From Larkinella sp051857545 (GTDB lineage Bacteria; Bacteroidota; Bacteroidia; Cytophagales; Spirosomataceae), in the NCBI RefSeq assembly GCF_051857545.1, contig NZ_JBPZHB010000015.1, positions 62,001-126,000 on the forward strand: a DNA stretch of 64,000 nt. The letters run 5' to 3'. Of this stretch, positions 1 to 9,355 are shown in pieces; within the stretch, counting starts at the first letter, position 1, and every line of letters starts with the position of its first letter. Both the position numbers and the translations under genes were made by a program. The notes beneath the pieces were generated by a model that did no database searches, was not told where the DNA came from, and saw only the letters and a program-made list of their open reading frames with translations.

Positions 1-87
1 CGCAATGGCCATGGCTTTACCAATCCCGCGTTTGGCGCCGGTTACCAGCGCCGTTTTGCCCTGAAGGGAGAAAAGATCAAGAATCAT
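1..87 (-). CDS. kduD: KduD-like short-chain dehydrogenase, N-terminal part
   Basis: Only the first 29 codons lie in the window; the gene runs off the left edge. They show the start of a Rossmann fold with the SDR cofactor motif TGxxxGxG (T16, G17, G21, G23) right after a short strand reading KTALVTG. The opening MILDLFSL resembles 2-dehydro-3-deoxy-D-gluconate 5-dehydrogenase (KduD), a cytoplasmic NAD(P)-dependent enzyme of uronate breakdown. A kduI gene at 59543-60373 would supply the preceding isomerase step, which supports the call. Other SDR enzymes begin in a similar way, so the family is secure and the substrate is an inference. Confidence 0.7.
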   Translation of the reverse strand, partial: MILDLFSLQGKTALVTGAKRGIGKAMAIA

Positions 88-187
88 GAAGGAATAAAAT
101 GAAGATTGCTAACCGTGTAAAGCTCCGATCAGGCTTTCCTCTACTGTCAACCAGCCACCAAATTGAAATTAAACGTACCCACGGATG

Positions 188-2185
188 TTAAAACGCCGGT
201 ACGAACAAAACCGCATCGGCCACCACCGGACCGTCGGTTTGCTTGACCGCAATTTCAACCGAGGCCGTTTTCCCTTTCGGCAGGTCGTATTCCCCAAGCG
301 ACACCCACTCGCCGGACGTTTGCCCAACCACCACAATATCAGCGGGTTTGATCGGAATAGACTTCTGGCTTTTTCCGTCCGAAACCGTTACCCCCAACTC
401 GGAAGCACTTTTGGCCAGGCGCGGAAAATAGGTATAGATCCGGTATTTGCCCGCTTTGACAATGTTCGGCGTAAACCGTACCGACGCAGCTTCGGTGCCC
501 TGTCCTTCGTGGATCAGATACGAAGGGCCATAACCGCCCTTGCTCTTGCTTTCCAACCGCCAGGGGCCGGTTGCCGTTGTCGACGCCTGGTCGTCATTAT
601 CGACCAGGATTTCGGGTGTACTTTTATCCGATAACGGATTCATTTTCAGTTCCTGCTGCAATTTAGCGACATCCACTTTCTGTACACTTGTTTTCGCATC
701 AATCGCCATCGAAGCCGCCAGCGCGGTCGATTGGCCCAGCACCATAAAAACCGGCTCCATCCGAATCGACCCGTAGGCAATGTGCGACGCCGACAGGCAA
801 ACCGGCACCAGCAGATTCCGGCACTCGGTTTCTTTCGGAATGAGGGCGCGGTACGCAATCGGGTACGGCCCAAAACCACCCACCTCGACGTTACCCTCGT
901 TCTTCGCCATTTTCTTGCCGTCTTTTTCGATCACAATCCGCTGAATGTTATGCGAATCCATCGTGTAAGCCGCCATGCCAACGCCATCGGTCACGACCTC
1001 TTTTCCCTGGCAATTGGCCTGCGTCATCACGTAGGCACCGACCATCCGACGCGCTTCCCGGACGTAGAGTTGCGGTGACCAGTTGCCGGTGTCGGTATAC
1101 TCATCTTTGGGATACCCCCATTTCAGCATCTGCTGTTGAAGTTCCTGCGGAACCCGTGAATCGTGGCCGAAGAAATACAGTAATCCCTTGGTATACAGCT
1201 CGTGATCGCGAATAATCTGCGCCCGTTTCTCGTAGCTTCCGTCCGGATACTCGTAATTCATGCCAATCATATCCGTCGAAAAACCGTTCCGGTTGTTGAT
1301 GTCGGTTTTCTTGTTGGGCATTCCGCTCCAGATGAAATAGTCGTTGAGCGTGCGCTTCTGCGGCTGGGCCTCAATTAGCCGGGCGAGCAGGTCAAACCGG
1401 GTGGAATCGTAGCCCACCGGGCGTGTAATGGGCACCTGATTGGCTGGATCGGACGACAGGCAAATGCGGTAATTATACGCCTGGACTTTATTGTCGCCGG
1501 TTCCATCCGGTTCCAGTTTCGCCGGACTAACGCCCCAGAGCAAGCCGGATTCCGGTTTGCCGGGGGTTTTGAACGGGTCGATGCCATCGGGAAGCTGGTG
1601 TCCTTTCATGAGTTGCACTCCACTGATGGTTTCGTTGTACTTTGAATTATCCTCCCGCCCAACGGTGTACGAAACCCCGGCTTTCGCCATCAAATCGCCC
1701 TCATACGAGCAGTCGATGAACATTTTGGCCCGAACGGTGCGTTTGGCAGCCGGTTTTCCTGAGTCTTCCAAAACGATTTCCTGAATGGTTCCGTTCGTCT
1801 TTTTCACGCTCGAAAGCCGGTGCGACAACAGCACATCGACCTGACCGCGCTTGACGTAGTCGTTGAAAAGATTTTCGGCCACGTGCGGTTCAAAAATCCA
1901 CTGCTCGAATTTGCCATAGTGTTGTCCGATGCGCCGGTAATAATCGCGGGAGATGCCCGTGATGGCGTATTTATTGCCAATGTCGGTGAGGCCCAAGCCA
2001 CCGGAGGTCATGCCGCCGAGGTGCTTGCCGGGTTCGATCAGCAACACGGTTTTTCCCAGTTTCCGGGCCGTGTAAGCCGCAATGACGCCCCCGGATGTGC
2101 CGCCGTAGACGCAGACATCCACCTGTTGCTGGGCAATGGCGGAGGTGATGAGAAGTAGATTGAGGCAAAGTAGTATGTATCGCAT
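188..2185 (-). CDS. secreted FAD-dependent oxidoreductase with C-terminal golvesin/xanthan-lyase-like domain
   Basis: 665 residues. A Sec signal peptide (about residues 1-18, ending AIAQ) is followed at once by a dinucleotide-binding motif, VYGGTSGGVIAA (27-38), typical of the FAD_oxidored family common in Bacteroidota sugar loci. The last ~130 residues form a separate beta-rich module starting near LVDNDD and resembling the golvesin/xanthan-lyase C-terminal domain, possibly carbohydrate binding. The start ATG at 2185 gives a clean signal peptide. It is the distal gene of the minus-strand uptake locus and lies 124 bp after a second FAD oxidoreductase. Oxidation of a sugar or sugar acid outside the cytoplasm is an inference; the substrate is unknown. 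Confidence 0.82.
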   Translation of the reverse strand: MRYILLCLNLLLITSAIAQQQVDVCVYGGTSGGVIAAYTARKLGKTVLLIEPGKHLGGMTSGGLGLTDIGNKYAITGISRDYYRRIGQHYGKFEQWIFEPHVAENLFNDYVKRGQVDVLLSHRLSSVKKTNGTIQEIVLEDSGKPAAKRTVRAKMFIDCSYEGDLMAKAGVSYTVGREDNSKYNETISGVQLMKGHQLPDGIDPFKTPGKPESGLLWGVSPAKLEPDGTGDNKVQAYNYRICLSSDPANQVPITRPVGYDSTRFDLLARLIEAQPQKRTLNDYFIWSGMPNKKTDINNRNGFSTDMIGMNYEYPDGSYEKRAQIIRDHELYTKGLLYFFGHDSRVPQELQQQMLKWGYPKDEYTDTGNWSPQLYVREARRMVGAYVMTQANCQGKEVVTDGVGMAAYTMDSHNIQRIVIEKDGKKMAKNEGNVEVGGFGPYPIAYRALIPKETECRNLLVPVCLSASHIAYGSIRMEPVFMVLGQSTALAASMAIDAKTSVQKVDVAKLQQELKMNPLSDKSTPEILVDNDDQASTTATGPWRLESKSKGGYGPSYLIHEGQGTEAASVRFTPNIVKAGKYRIYTYFPRLAKSASELGVTVSDGKSQKSIPIKPADIVVVGQTSGEWVSLGEYDLPKGKTASVEIAVKQTDGPVVADAVLFVPAF

Positions 2186-2204
2186 GTTTTTTGGATTATT
2201 ATTT

Positions 2205-2290
2205 CGCGGAGTTGAGCGGAGTAAAAGAGAGTTAAGCGGAGAACTTACAAAAAACTCTGCTCAACTCCTTTTCCTCTGCTAAACTCCGCG
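2205..2290. repeat. intergenic imperfect palindrome, family C, copy 1
   Basis: Left arm about 2205-2241 begins CGCGGAGTTGAGCGGAG; the right arm, 2255-2290, ends in the matching CTAAACTCCGCG. The arms pair imperfectly. The palindrome fills most of the 124-bp gap between the two FAD oxidoreductase genes. A second copy of the same vocabulary lies at 21680-21771. It could form an RNA hairpin between the two coding regions. Confidence 0.75.
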
Positions 2291-2309
2291 ATACAACTCT
2301 TTTTAAAAC

Positions 2310-4070
2310 TCATTTTCCCTGCAAGGCCCCCAACTGATTGGCTTCGAAATTCGGGTCGGATGTTGAAAGTCCCTTCTCATACACCAGAATGGCCTTTTGC
2401 TGAAGCAGCGATTTCTGCAAGTCCGGCACCGACAGGTCATGCACCGACTGCGATTTCTGGACGCACAGGGCCGCAGCGGTTCCGGCGGCTTGCCCGAGGG
2501 CCATCCAGCACGGTTCCATCCGGAGCGTCGAAAAACCGATGTGCGTAGCCGAAGCCGGAACCGGCGCCAGCAGGTTTTCCAAAGGCGAATCCGGCACAAT
2601 GACCCGGAACGGAACCGTATAGACCGCCGACGGATAACTGATAAAACCGTCCAGGTGAATTTTGCCCGCTTCCCGTTTCCGAACCGCGTGCGAGTCGAGG
2701 GCGTAGTGGCTGGCCGTGATGCTGTCGGCGTGGAGCGGAGGTCGTCCGCCCGGTTTGACCGGCTGTGCATCCTGGGCTTTGAAGATGTATTTCCCCTTCA
2801 TCCGGCGGCCTTCCCGAACATACAACTGCCGGGGAAAATTTCCGTTGTCGGTGTATTCGTCTTTGGCCCAGCCCCATTCTGCGCACTCCTTCCGAAACCA
2901 CTCGGGCAGTTCGGGGTCGTTCTGGGCGAAGTAAAAAAGTCCTTCGGTATATTCCCGCAGCCGTTGGGCAAAGCGGTCGCGCCACTCCCAGCCCGAGGTC
3001 GGATACGGCCAGTTTTCTTCCGGCAAATCGGTGGAAATAAAGGCGTGGTGCTGGTTATTCCCGTCATTTTTCCCGTTCGGCAGTTTGACCATATTCGTCA
3101 GCCAGGCGATGCCTTTCGGCATACCGGGAACGTCCGGCGACACGCCCGCTTTTGTCTTGCGCTGAATTTCAGCCTTCTGGGCATCCGTCAGTTTCGTCAT
3201 GGCGACGCCGGTATACGTGCCGGTTTTGACGTCATTGATCAGCGAGGCATATTCTTCGCGGTTATAACGCGCCGGTTTCTGGATTTTGACCCGGATTTTC
3301 GGATCGTTGGTCACGCACAAACGGTAATTGTACGACTGCACGGCGTTGTCGCCCTGAAACGTCGAGCCTTCGCCTTCCGGTCCGGCCCAGTATTTATACA
3401 CCCGACCGGCTCCCACTTCGTTGTATTCCGATTTGCCTTCCCGGCCCAGAAAAAAGGGTACTCCGGCAGCCGCAATCAAATCACCTTCGTAAGTCGCGTC
3501 GATAAAAAACCGCCCCTGATAGGTTTCCGTTTTTTTCGTCGTTCGGTTGATGACGCGAATGCCCCGAATCCGGTTTTTCTCAATCGTCAGATTTTCCGGT
3601 TCAAAATCGAACTGCCGCAGGGTCAACACCGTCGCATTCGGGCTGTCTTTCAAAAAGCCATCGAAGATTTTGGCGGCTACCGACGGCTCGAAATGGTAGC
3701 CATTGGCACAGTCGGTGGCCTGCTGCGAATCCGCGCCGTATTTTTCGACGTAATAGGCCTTGATGCGCTGCACAAACTCCAGGAATAACCCGCCCGTGGC
3801 TCCGCGGGTGGCGATGTCGGTGGCACCAAGTCCGTTGGCGGGCAAACCGCCAATGTAGGCCGTCCGCTCCAGAATCAATGATTTTTTGCCCATCCGGGAA
3901 GCCGAAACGGCGGCCATGATTCCGCCGGGCGTGGCCCCAACAATGATCAGATCATACTCAGTCTCCGCCAGCGCAGCGTTTGTGCTGGCGTAAAGTTCGG
4001 GGAGTCCGGCGGTGAGGGCTAAACCGCTCAGGCCGGATACTTTCAGAAAGTGACGTCGGGTTGCAGGCAT
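2310..4070 (-). CDS. Tat-exported FAD-dependent oxidoreductase
   Basis: 586 residues. The N-terminus carries a twin-arginine motif, TRRHFLK (residues 4-10), and a hydrophobic stretch ending near AST, so export of a folded, FAD-loaded enzyme by Tat is likely. The FAD-binding motif IIVGATPGGIMAA lies at about 42-54, followed by a basic strand and LILERTAYIGG. It is a FAD_oxidored-type paralogue of the downstream gene at 188-2185, sharing blocks such as DEYTDNGNFPRQLYVREGRR, but it lacks the extra C-terminal domain. The gene follows SusD1 on the same strand. The substrate is unknown. Confidence 0.82.
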   Translation of the reverse strand: MPATRRHFLKVSGLSGLALTAGLPELYASTNAALAETEYDLIIVGATPGGIMAAVSASRMGKKSLILERTAYIGGLPANGLGATDIATRGATGGLFLEFVQRIKAYYVEKYGADSQQATDCANGYHFEPSVAAKIFDGFLKDSPNATVLTLRQFDFEPENLTIEKNRIRGIRVINRTTKKTETYQGRFFIDATYEGDLIAAAGVPFFLGREGKSEYNEVGAGRVYKYWAGPEGEGSTFQGDNAVQSYNYRLCVTNDPKIRVKIQKPARYNREEYASLINDVKTGTYTGVAMTKLTDAQKAEIQRKTKAGVSPDVPGMPKGIAWLTNMVKLPNGKNDGNNQHHAFISTDLPEENWPYPTSGWEWRDRFAQRLREYTEGLFYFAQNDPELPEWFRKECAEWGWAKDEYTDNGNFPRQLYVREGRRMKGKYIFKAQDAQPVKPGGRPPLHADSITASHYALDSHAVRKREAGKIHLDGFISYPSAVYTVPFRVIVPDSPLENLLAPVPASATHIGFSTLRMEPCWMALGQAAGTAAALCVQKSQSVHDLSVPDLQKSLLQQKAILVYEKGLSTSDPNFEANQLGALQGK

Positions 4071-4162
4071 TAGTTTTAGTTTCAGGTAGGTTTATTACTC
4101 CTAAATCTCCTTTAAGCTGCTCTAACAGGAATTTAGAGATGATCAGACATCCGTTTTATTAT

Positions 4163-5821
4163 TTAATAACCAGCGTTTTGAGTCAGCACTTTATTCGTAA
4201 CGGTTTCGATGTACGGAATCGGCCACAGGTAATCGCGATTCGGATTAAAAATCCGGAGTTCGACCACCCGCATGTCGGCTTTGTTAGGCACGTTGCTGTA
4301 ATCCGGCGTTCCGTTGGCGTCGATCGCTGGGGCTGTCGCCAGCAACCCTTTCGGAATGCGGCCCAGGAAATTCCCGTTCATCAGCTTTTCAGCGATTTTC
4401 CAGCGACGGATGTCAAACAAACGAAAGCCTTCATTGGCCAATTCATACTTCCGTTCCTTGCGAATAATCGAGCGAAGTTCGGCCTGCGTTTTGCCCGTTT
4501 TGATGGCCGGCATGTTGACCCGCTGCCGCACGGCGTTAATGGCGTCGTAAACCGATTGGTCGATCTGGTTAGCTTCAATTTTAGCTTCCGCGTAAATCAG
4601 TAACACTTCGGCGTAGCGGATCAGGATGATGTTGAGTTCCGAATTGCTCCGGTCGTCTTTGTCCGTCAGGTCAGTGTATTTCCGCCAGCAGTAGCCGGTG
4701 TACGTCGCAAAGGCGTGAATGGCGTCCTGGTTGTCAACCCTTGCACCTGTGGCATAATTGATCGTTTTGACGCTGTCCTTGTGGGTTTCAAACTTGAAGT
4801 TGAAGTAGTTGGAACCCGGCACGGCCACCGTGAAGTCCAGGCGCGGGTCGCGGTTTTTAAACGGATCTTTCGGGTTATACAAGGGCGACTTATCGATCGA
4901 CAAACCGTCCGTACATTCGTAGGAATCCACCAGCATTTGCCCCGGCACCTTGTTGGAAGCGCCCTGCGCGTTGCGCGACAGAAAATTCTGCGGGGTGCTG
5001 TGTGTCAACGTTCCTTTCAGGTATTGCAACGAGAACATAATTTCACTGGAATTCTGGCCTTTATACGAAAACAACTCTCCAAAATTTGGATGCAGTTTGT
5101 TGATATTCAAATCCATGACAGCTTTGGCAGCGGTGGCCGCAACGTCCCATTTCTCGTTGTATAAGGCTGTCCGGGCTTTGGTAGCCAGAGCCGCCTGCCG
5201 GGTGGCCCGACCGGTATTTCGGGCGTCATAACTGGTTGGCAACGCCTTGGCCGCTTCGTCCAGTTCATTCATCACGAAGGTGGCGCACTCGTCTTTGGTG
5301 CCTTTCGGAACCTGTGCATCGGCCAGCCCCAGCGTTTTGGTCACCAGCGGAACGCCACCAAACAATTCGATCAGATAACCGTATTGGTAAGCGCGGATGA
5401 AACGGGCTTCGGCCTGGTAGCGGGCATACAGCGTCGCATCCATTTTGCCGTCCAGCTTGTTCATGTTGTCCAGGATAAAATTACAGCGGCCAATGATCTT
5501 GTAGGACTCATTCCAGACCGAACGCACAAAACCGTTGTTGCTGTCGTGGCTTCCTTTGCCGATTTGCTGCATAGCACTGTTGTTCCGGTCCCAGTTGATA
5601 TCGGTGCAAACATCCAGCAAAAGCTGGGTCGGCATCCCATCGCTGGGGTGAAAATTCATGCCTTTGTAACAGCCGTTGACGGCCAGCTCCAGTTCGCTGG
5701 CGTTAGCAAAATACGATTGGTCGGCGGGGCCTTCCAGCGGAAAGCGTTCCAGGTAATCCTCGCAGGAGGTGGTACTCAGGATCAGGCAGACGGACAAAAA
5801 CCAGTAGTGTATCTTTTTCAT
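4163..5821 (-). CDS. SusD/RagB-family nutrient-binding outer-membrane lipoprotein
   Basis: 552 residues from ATG 5821. I chose this over an upstream start at 5869 because it gives a proper lipoprotein signal, MKKIHYWFLSVCLILSTTSC, with the lipobox cysteine at residue 20. SusD features include the early YLERFPLEGP segment, the TPR-rich scaffold (RFIRAYQYGYLIELFGGVPLV) and the C-terminal block GFRLFDIRRW...LWPIPYIE. SusD proteins lid a SusC porin at the cell surface and capture oligomeric ligands. susC lies immediately upstream, so the two are a functional pair. A 29-bp-arm palindrome separates the two genes. Confidence 0.93.
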   Translation of the reverse strand: MKKIHYWFLSVCLILSTTSCEDYLERFPLEGPADQSYFANASELELAVNGCYKGMNFHPSDGMPTQLLLDVCTDINWDRNNSAMQQIGKGSHDSNNGFVRSVWNESYKIIGRCNFILDNMNKLDGKMDATLYARYQAEARFIRAYQYGYLIELFGGVPLVTKTLGLADAQVPKGTKDECATFVMNELDEAAKALPTSYDARNTGRATRQAALATKARTALYNEKWDVAATAAKAVMDLNINKLHPNFGELFSYKGQNSSEIMFSLQYLKGTLTHSTPQNFLSRNAQGASNKVPGQMLVDSYECTDGLSIDKSPLYNPKDPFKNRDPRLDFTVAVPGSNYFNFKFETHKDSVKTINYATGARVDNQDAIHAFATYTGYCWRKYTDLTDKDDRSNSELNIILIRYAEVLLIYAEAKIEANQIDQSVYDAINAVRQRVNMPAIKTGKTQAELRSIIRKERKYELANEGFRLFDIRRWKIAEKLMNGNFLGRIPKGLLATAPAIDANGTPDYSNVPNKADMRVVELRIFNPNRDYLWPIPYIETVTNKVLTQNAGY

Positions 5822-5858
5822 TCGAGTGAGGTTCGTTAAAACATTGGTAACAAGTGTT

Positions 5859-5931
5859 TTTGCCCCCAACCCCCTAAAGGGGACTTTTAAAACTGGCAGA
5901 GCAAAGTCCCCTTTAGGGGGTTGGGGGCAAA
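5859..5931. repeat. long perfect palindrome, family A, copy 1 (between susC and susD)
   Basis: Arms 5859-5887 and 5903-5931 are perfectly complementary over 29 bp with a 15-nt loop. The core reads CCCCCTAAAGGGGACTTT. It lies between the susC stop (5936) and the susD start (5821), so any transcript covering both genes carries this hairpin. Two related copies, with different loops and compensating arm changes, are at 25219-25316 and 37140-37237. Confidence 0.9.
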
Positions 5932-5935
5932 GTTT

Positions 5936-8900
5936 TCAGAAGCTGACATCAAGTCCGAAGCTGACCATTTTGACCTGCGGGTAGCTTCGGCCCGAACCAA
6001 CCGGCGATTCGACATCGTAGCCGTCCCAGAACTTGTCCCAGGTCAGCAGATTCTGGCCGTTGGCAAAAACCCGCACGTTGTTGATGCCCGCGCGCTGGGT
6101 CAGATTCGTCGGTAGCGTGTAGCCAATCTGAATATTTTTCAGACGCATATAAGCGGCATTCCGCATCCAGAAGCTGGAGTTCTTTTCGTTGTTGGCTTCG
6201 CTGAACGCCAGCCGGGGGAAAGTGGCATTGGGCGTTTCCGGCGTCCAGTGGTCTTTGTGTTGCTCCTGCACGGTTCCACCCAGAAAGAACGGCATGATGC
6301 CCTGCTCATTCAGGTAGCCGTCGGCTTTGCCAACGCCCTGAAGAACAATATTTAAGCTAAACCCTTTGTAATACGCGTTGAGCGTGCTGCCGTAGGTGAA
6401 GCGGGGAATGGTATTTCCAAAAACCACGTTATCGTCGTTGTTGATGAGCCCGTCGCCGTTCTGGTCCTTGTATTTGATATCCCCCGGTTTGATCACCCCA
6501 AATTGCTGGGCATGGGCGGCCACTTCGTCGGCCGTCTGGAAAAACCCTTCCGACTCCAGACCGAAGAGGGAATTGATGGGATAACCTTCCCGGTTGGCAG
6601 TCAAACCCGTCAGGTTGACACCCCGCATGTCGATCACCTTGTTTTTAACATCCGATATATTGAATCCGACATCGTAGCGAAAATTCCGGACGGCTCCTTT
6701 GTAATTTATGCCAAGTTCCCAGCCTTTGTTTTCCACCACACCGGCATTTTGTGAAGGCTTTCCTAAGCCGATGATGGCCGGAATATCCAGTTCCAACAGA
6801 ATATCTTTGGTACGTTTCGAAAAATAATCAGCGGTGATCGACAGGTTGGAAAACAGCGTCATGTCCAGACCAATATCCGTCATTTCGGTCGTTTCCCAGG
6901 AAATATCCGCGTTCGCCAGCGTATTGAGCGCTACGACGTTGACAATCTGTTTATTGAACGTATAAGGGCCGAATTGCAGCGACGACATAAACGGATAGTT
7001 GCCAATAAGTTGGTTACCCAGTTGCCCCCACGAAGCCCTTAGTTTCAGTTCATTGACCACGTTGGAAACCGGCAGCATGAACGGTTCCTGTGAAATCCGC
7101 CAGCCGCCCGATACCGAAGGAAAAAAACCGTATTTACGCCCCGTCGCAAACCGGGAAGATCCGTCGTAGCGAGCATTGGCCTCCAGCAGATACTTCTGTT
7201 TGTAATCGTAGTTAACCCGTCCGAAAGCGGATTGCAACGCCCATTCCGACGCTCCTCCCGAAGCCCGCTGGATGTCCGAGGCTCCGGCGTTCAGCACCTG
7301 ATAATCGGGCAGCAGAAAACCCTCCCGGTAAGCGGAGATGTTGTCATTGCGAAAATCTTCCCGGGAAAAACCGGCTAATACTTTCAATCCGTGATCACCG
7401 TACGCTTTGTCGAACGTCAACGTTCCGCGCAGGGTCGTATAGAGCGATCGGTTTTCTCCTTCTGTCAGCGTGCTTCGGGCCGGTGCCAGAAAGCTCAGCG
7501 CACCATTGGGTTTATACGCCTGAATGGCTTTGTTGAAGTTTTTATCGATCGACAGGGCATATTTCGGGGCATACGCGATTTCCGCCGTCAAATACGAGGT
7601 GGGTTTGTACACCAGGGCCGCATTCAGAAAAGCGTAGGGGCTGTTGTTCTTCCGGGTTCCTCCGTCGCGCGACATCGCAATCGGGTTGTCGCCGTTCCAG
7701 CCGTCGCCCCAGGTTCCGTTGGAATTGATGCCGATCTGATTGGCCGGAATCCGGTTCATCCAATGGAATACTTCCTCGGAACCCCTGCCCGGTTCGAGGG
7801 TCGTGGCTGCCACAAGTTGGAGATCGACCCGCGCGCTGAATTTTTTAGAAAGCTGAATATCAGCGTTGTTCCGGAGTGTGTAGCGTCTGAACGTCGAATT
7901 CTCGATGACGCCTTTCTGGTCAAAGTAGCCTACCGACGTCAGAAAGCGGATTTTATCACTCCCACCGTTGATGCTCACAAAGTGGCTCTGTTGCAGACCG
8001 GAACCCGTTAACACTTCTTTCTGCCAGTCCGTATCGGGATACAAATCGCGGTTGGAAGCGCCTTCCGTACGGTATTTCTGGATTAAATCATCGGAGTACA
8101 GCGGGGAACGGCCAACGTTCACATACGCTTCGTTGGTGAGCAGCATGTGGTCGATGGCGTTGGCCATTTTGGGCAAGTTCGTTGGTGTTTGCCAGCCGAT
8201 GTAGTTGTTGTAGTTGACCGAAATCCGGTTTCCTTTGGCCCGTTTGGTGGTGATCAGAATCACGCCGTTGGCCGCCCGCGACCCGTAAATGGAGGACGAA
8301 GCCGCATCTTTCAAAACCGAAACCGTCTCGATCAGGTTGGGATCGATGCTGTTCATCGACCCTTCAATGCCGTCGATGAGCACGAGCGGGTCCGAATTTC
8401 CCAACGTTCCAACCCCGCGAATCCGGATGGAACCGCCGTCGGCACCCGGTCGGCCGGAGCGTTGCGTCACCGTTACGCCCGGCATCATGCCCTGCAAAGC
8501 GGCTGAGGTTTGGCCCACGGGGCGTCGCACCAGCTCCTCGTTCGAGATGGACGATACGGCCCCCGTCAGGTTCACTTTTTTCTGCGTGCCATAGCCCACC
8601 ACGACTACTTCCGAGAGCGACTTCGTATCATTTTCCAGTTTAACGCCCACCGTGGAGCGGTTTCCGACGGTCACTTCCTGAGAGATGTAGCCGACAAAGC
8701 TAAAGACCAACACCGCCTTTTCATCGGGAACATTCACCTGGTAGAACCCTTTGCTGTCGGTGGTCGTACCGCGGGTCGTGCCTTTCAACACGACGCTAAC
8801 GCCCGGCAATCCCGCCCCGGATTCGTCGATAACCGTGCCACTGATGCTGAGGTCGGCCACAACGGGCTGGTGGTTGGCAACGGGTTCGGTCGCATTGCCA

Positions 8901-9325
8901 TCGGTGCGCTCGTCAACCGGCGTAGTAGCGGGCATTGAAGCTTCCGACTGCGTTTCCGGGGTCCGGTTCGACAAATCGTTTTTCGTTTTCCGCTCTTCGG
9001 TAATCACAAACGTGTCTTTCCGGATTTTTTTCACCCGCAAACCCGTATTTTTGAGCAAATTGTGCAGGTTTTTCTCGACAGAAACGTTCAGGTTGACCGG
9101 TTCGGAAGGCCCGTTTTTCCCGGCCATGATCCGGTCTTCAAACACAATTTCAACGCGGTAATGGCGCTGCAAATCGAGCAAAACGTTCTTGAGTTGCACT
9201 TGCGCGCTTCGTCCGGCGGAGCGTTGCAGGTGTTGGGCAGACGCCAGCGTCTGGCAAAAACCGGTAACCGGATAGCCGATCAATAGCACTGCTAACAGAC
9301 CCAGGTGGTGTACAGTTTTCTTCAT
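5936..9325 (-). CDS. SusC/RagA-family TonB-dependent transporter with STN signalling domain
   Basis: 1129 residues. Signal peptide 1-24; STN (secretin/TonB N-terminal) domain about 42-110 containing LKNVLLDLQRHYRVEIVFED; a linker; a CarboxypepD-regulatory-like domain about 158-232 (SGTVIDESGAGLPGVSVVLKG); the family signature VVVGYGTQKKVNLTGAV near 241; the plug; then a beta barrel to the C-terminal phenylalanine. The STN domain is the part of FecA-type receptors that signals to a periplasmic FecR. With FecR and an ECF sigma gene just upstream on the same strand, ligand-induced transcription is strongly implied. The transported ligand is unknown; neighbouring FAD oxidoreductases and KduD suggest a sugar acid or oxidisable glycan. 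Confidence 0.95.
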   Translation of the reverse strand: MKKTVHHLGLLAVLLIGYPVTGFCQTLASAQHLQRSAGRSAQVQLKNVLLDLQRHYRVEIVFEDRIMAGKNGPSEPVNLNVSVEKNLHNLLKNTGLRVKKIRKDTFVITEERKTKNDLSNRTPETQSEASMPATTPVDERTDGNATEPVANHQPVVADLSISGTVIDESGAGLPGVSVVLKGTTRGTTTDSKGFYQVNVPDEKAVLVFSFVGYISQEVTVGNRSTVGVKLENDTKSLSEVVVVGYGTQKKVNLTGAVSSISNEELVRRPVGQTSAALQGMMPGVTVTQRSGRPGADGGSIRIRGVGTLGNSDPLVLIDGIEGSMNSIDPNLIETVSVLKDAASSSIYGSRAANGVILITTKRAKGNRISVNYNNYIGWQTPTNLPKMANAIDHMLLTNEAYVNVGRSPLYSDDLIQKYRTEGASNRDLYPDTDWQKEVLTGSGLQQSHFVSINGGSDKIRFLTSVGYFDQKGVIENSTFRRYTLRNNADIQLSKKFSARVDLQLVAATTLEPGRGSEEVFHWMNRIPANQIGINSNGTWGDGWNGDNPIAMSRDGGTRKNNSPYAFLNAALVYKPTSYLTAEIAYAPKYALSIDKNFNKAIQAYKPNGALSFLAPARSTLTEGENRSLYTTLRGTLTFDKAYGDHGLKVLAGFSREDFRNDNISAYREGFLLPDYQVLNAGASDIQRASGGASEWALQSAFGRVNYDYKQKYLLEANARYDGSSRFATGRKYGFFPSVSGGWRISQEPFMLPVSNVVNELKLRASWGQLGNQLIGNYPFMSSLQFGPYTFNKQIVNVVALNTLANADISWETTEMTDIGLDMTLFSNLSITADYFSKRTKDILLELDIPAIIGLGKPSQNAGVVENKGWELGINYKGAVRNFRYDVGFNISDVKNKVIDMRGVNLTGLTANREGYPINSLFGLESEGFFQTADEVAAHAQQFGVIKPGDIKYKDQNGDGLINNDDNVVFGNTIPRFTYGSTLNAYYKGFSLNIVLQGVGKADGYLNEQGIMPFFLGGTVQEQHKDHWTPETPNATFPRLAFSEANNEKNSSFWMRNAAYMRLKNIQIGYTLPTNLTQRAGINNVRVFANGQNLLTWDKFWDGYDVESPVGSGRSYPQVKMVSFGLDVSF

Positions 9326-9355
9326 TTGATCTGAAATAAGAAGGAATAGGGATAA

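Noticed and set aside
2397..3788. 463-residue open frame on the plus strand
   Set aside because: It lies wholly opposite the FAD oxidoreductase gene at 2310-4070, is rich in Arg/Phe/Val from antisense GC-rich codons, and shows no domain.
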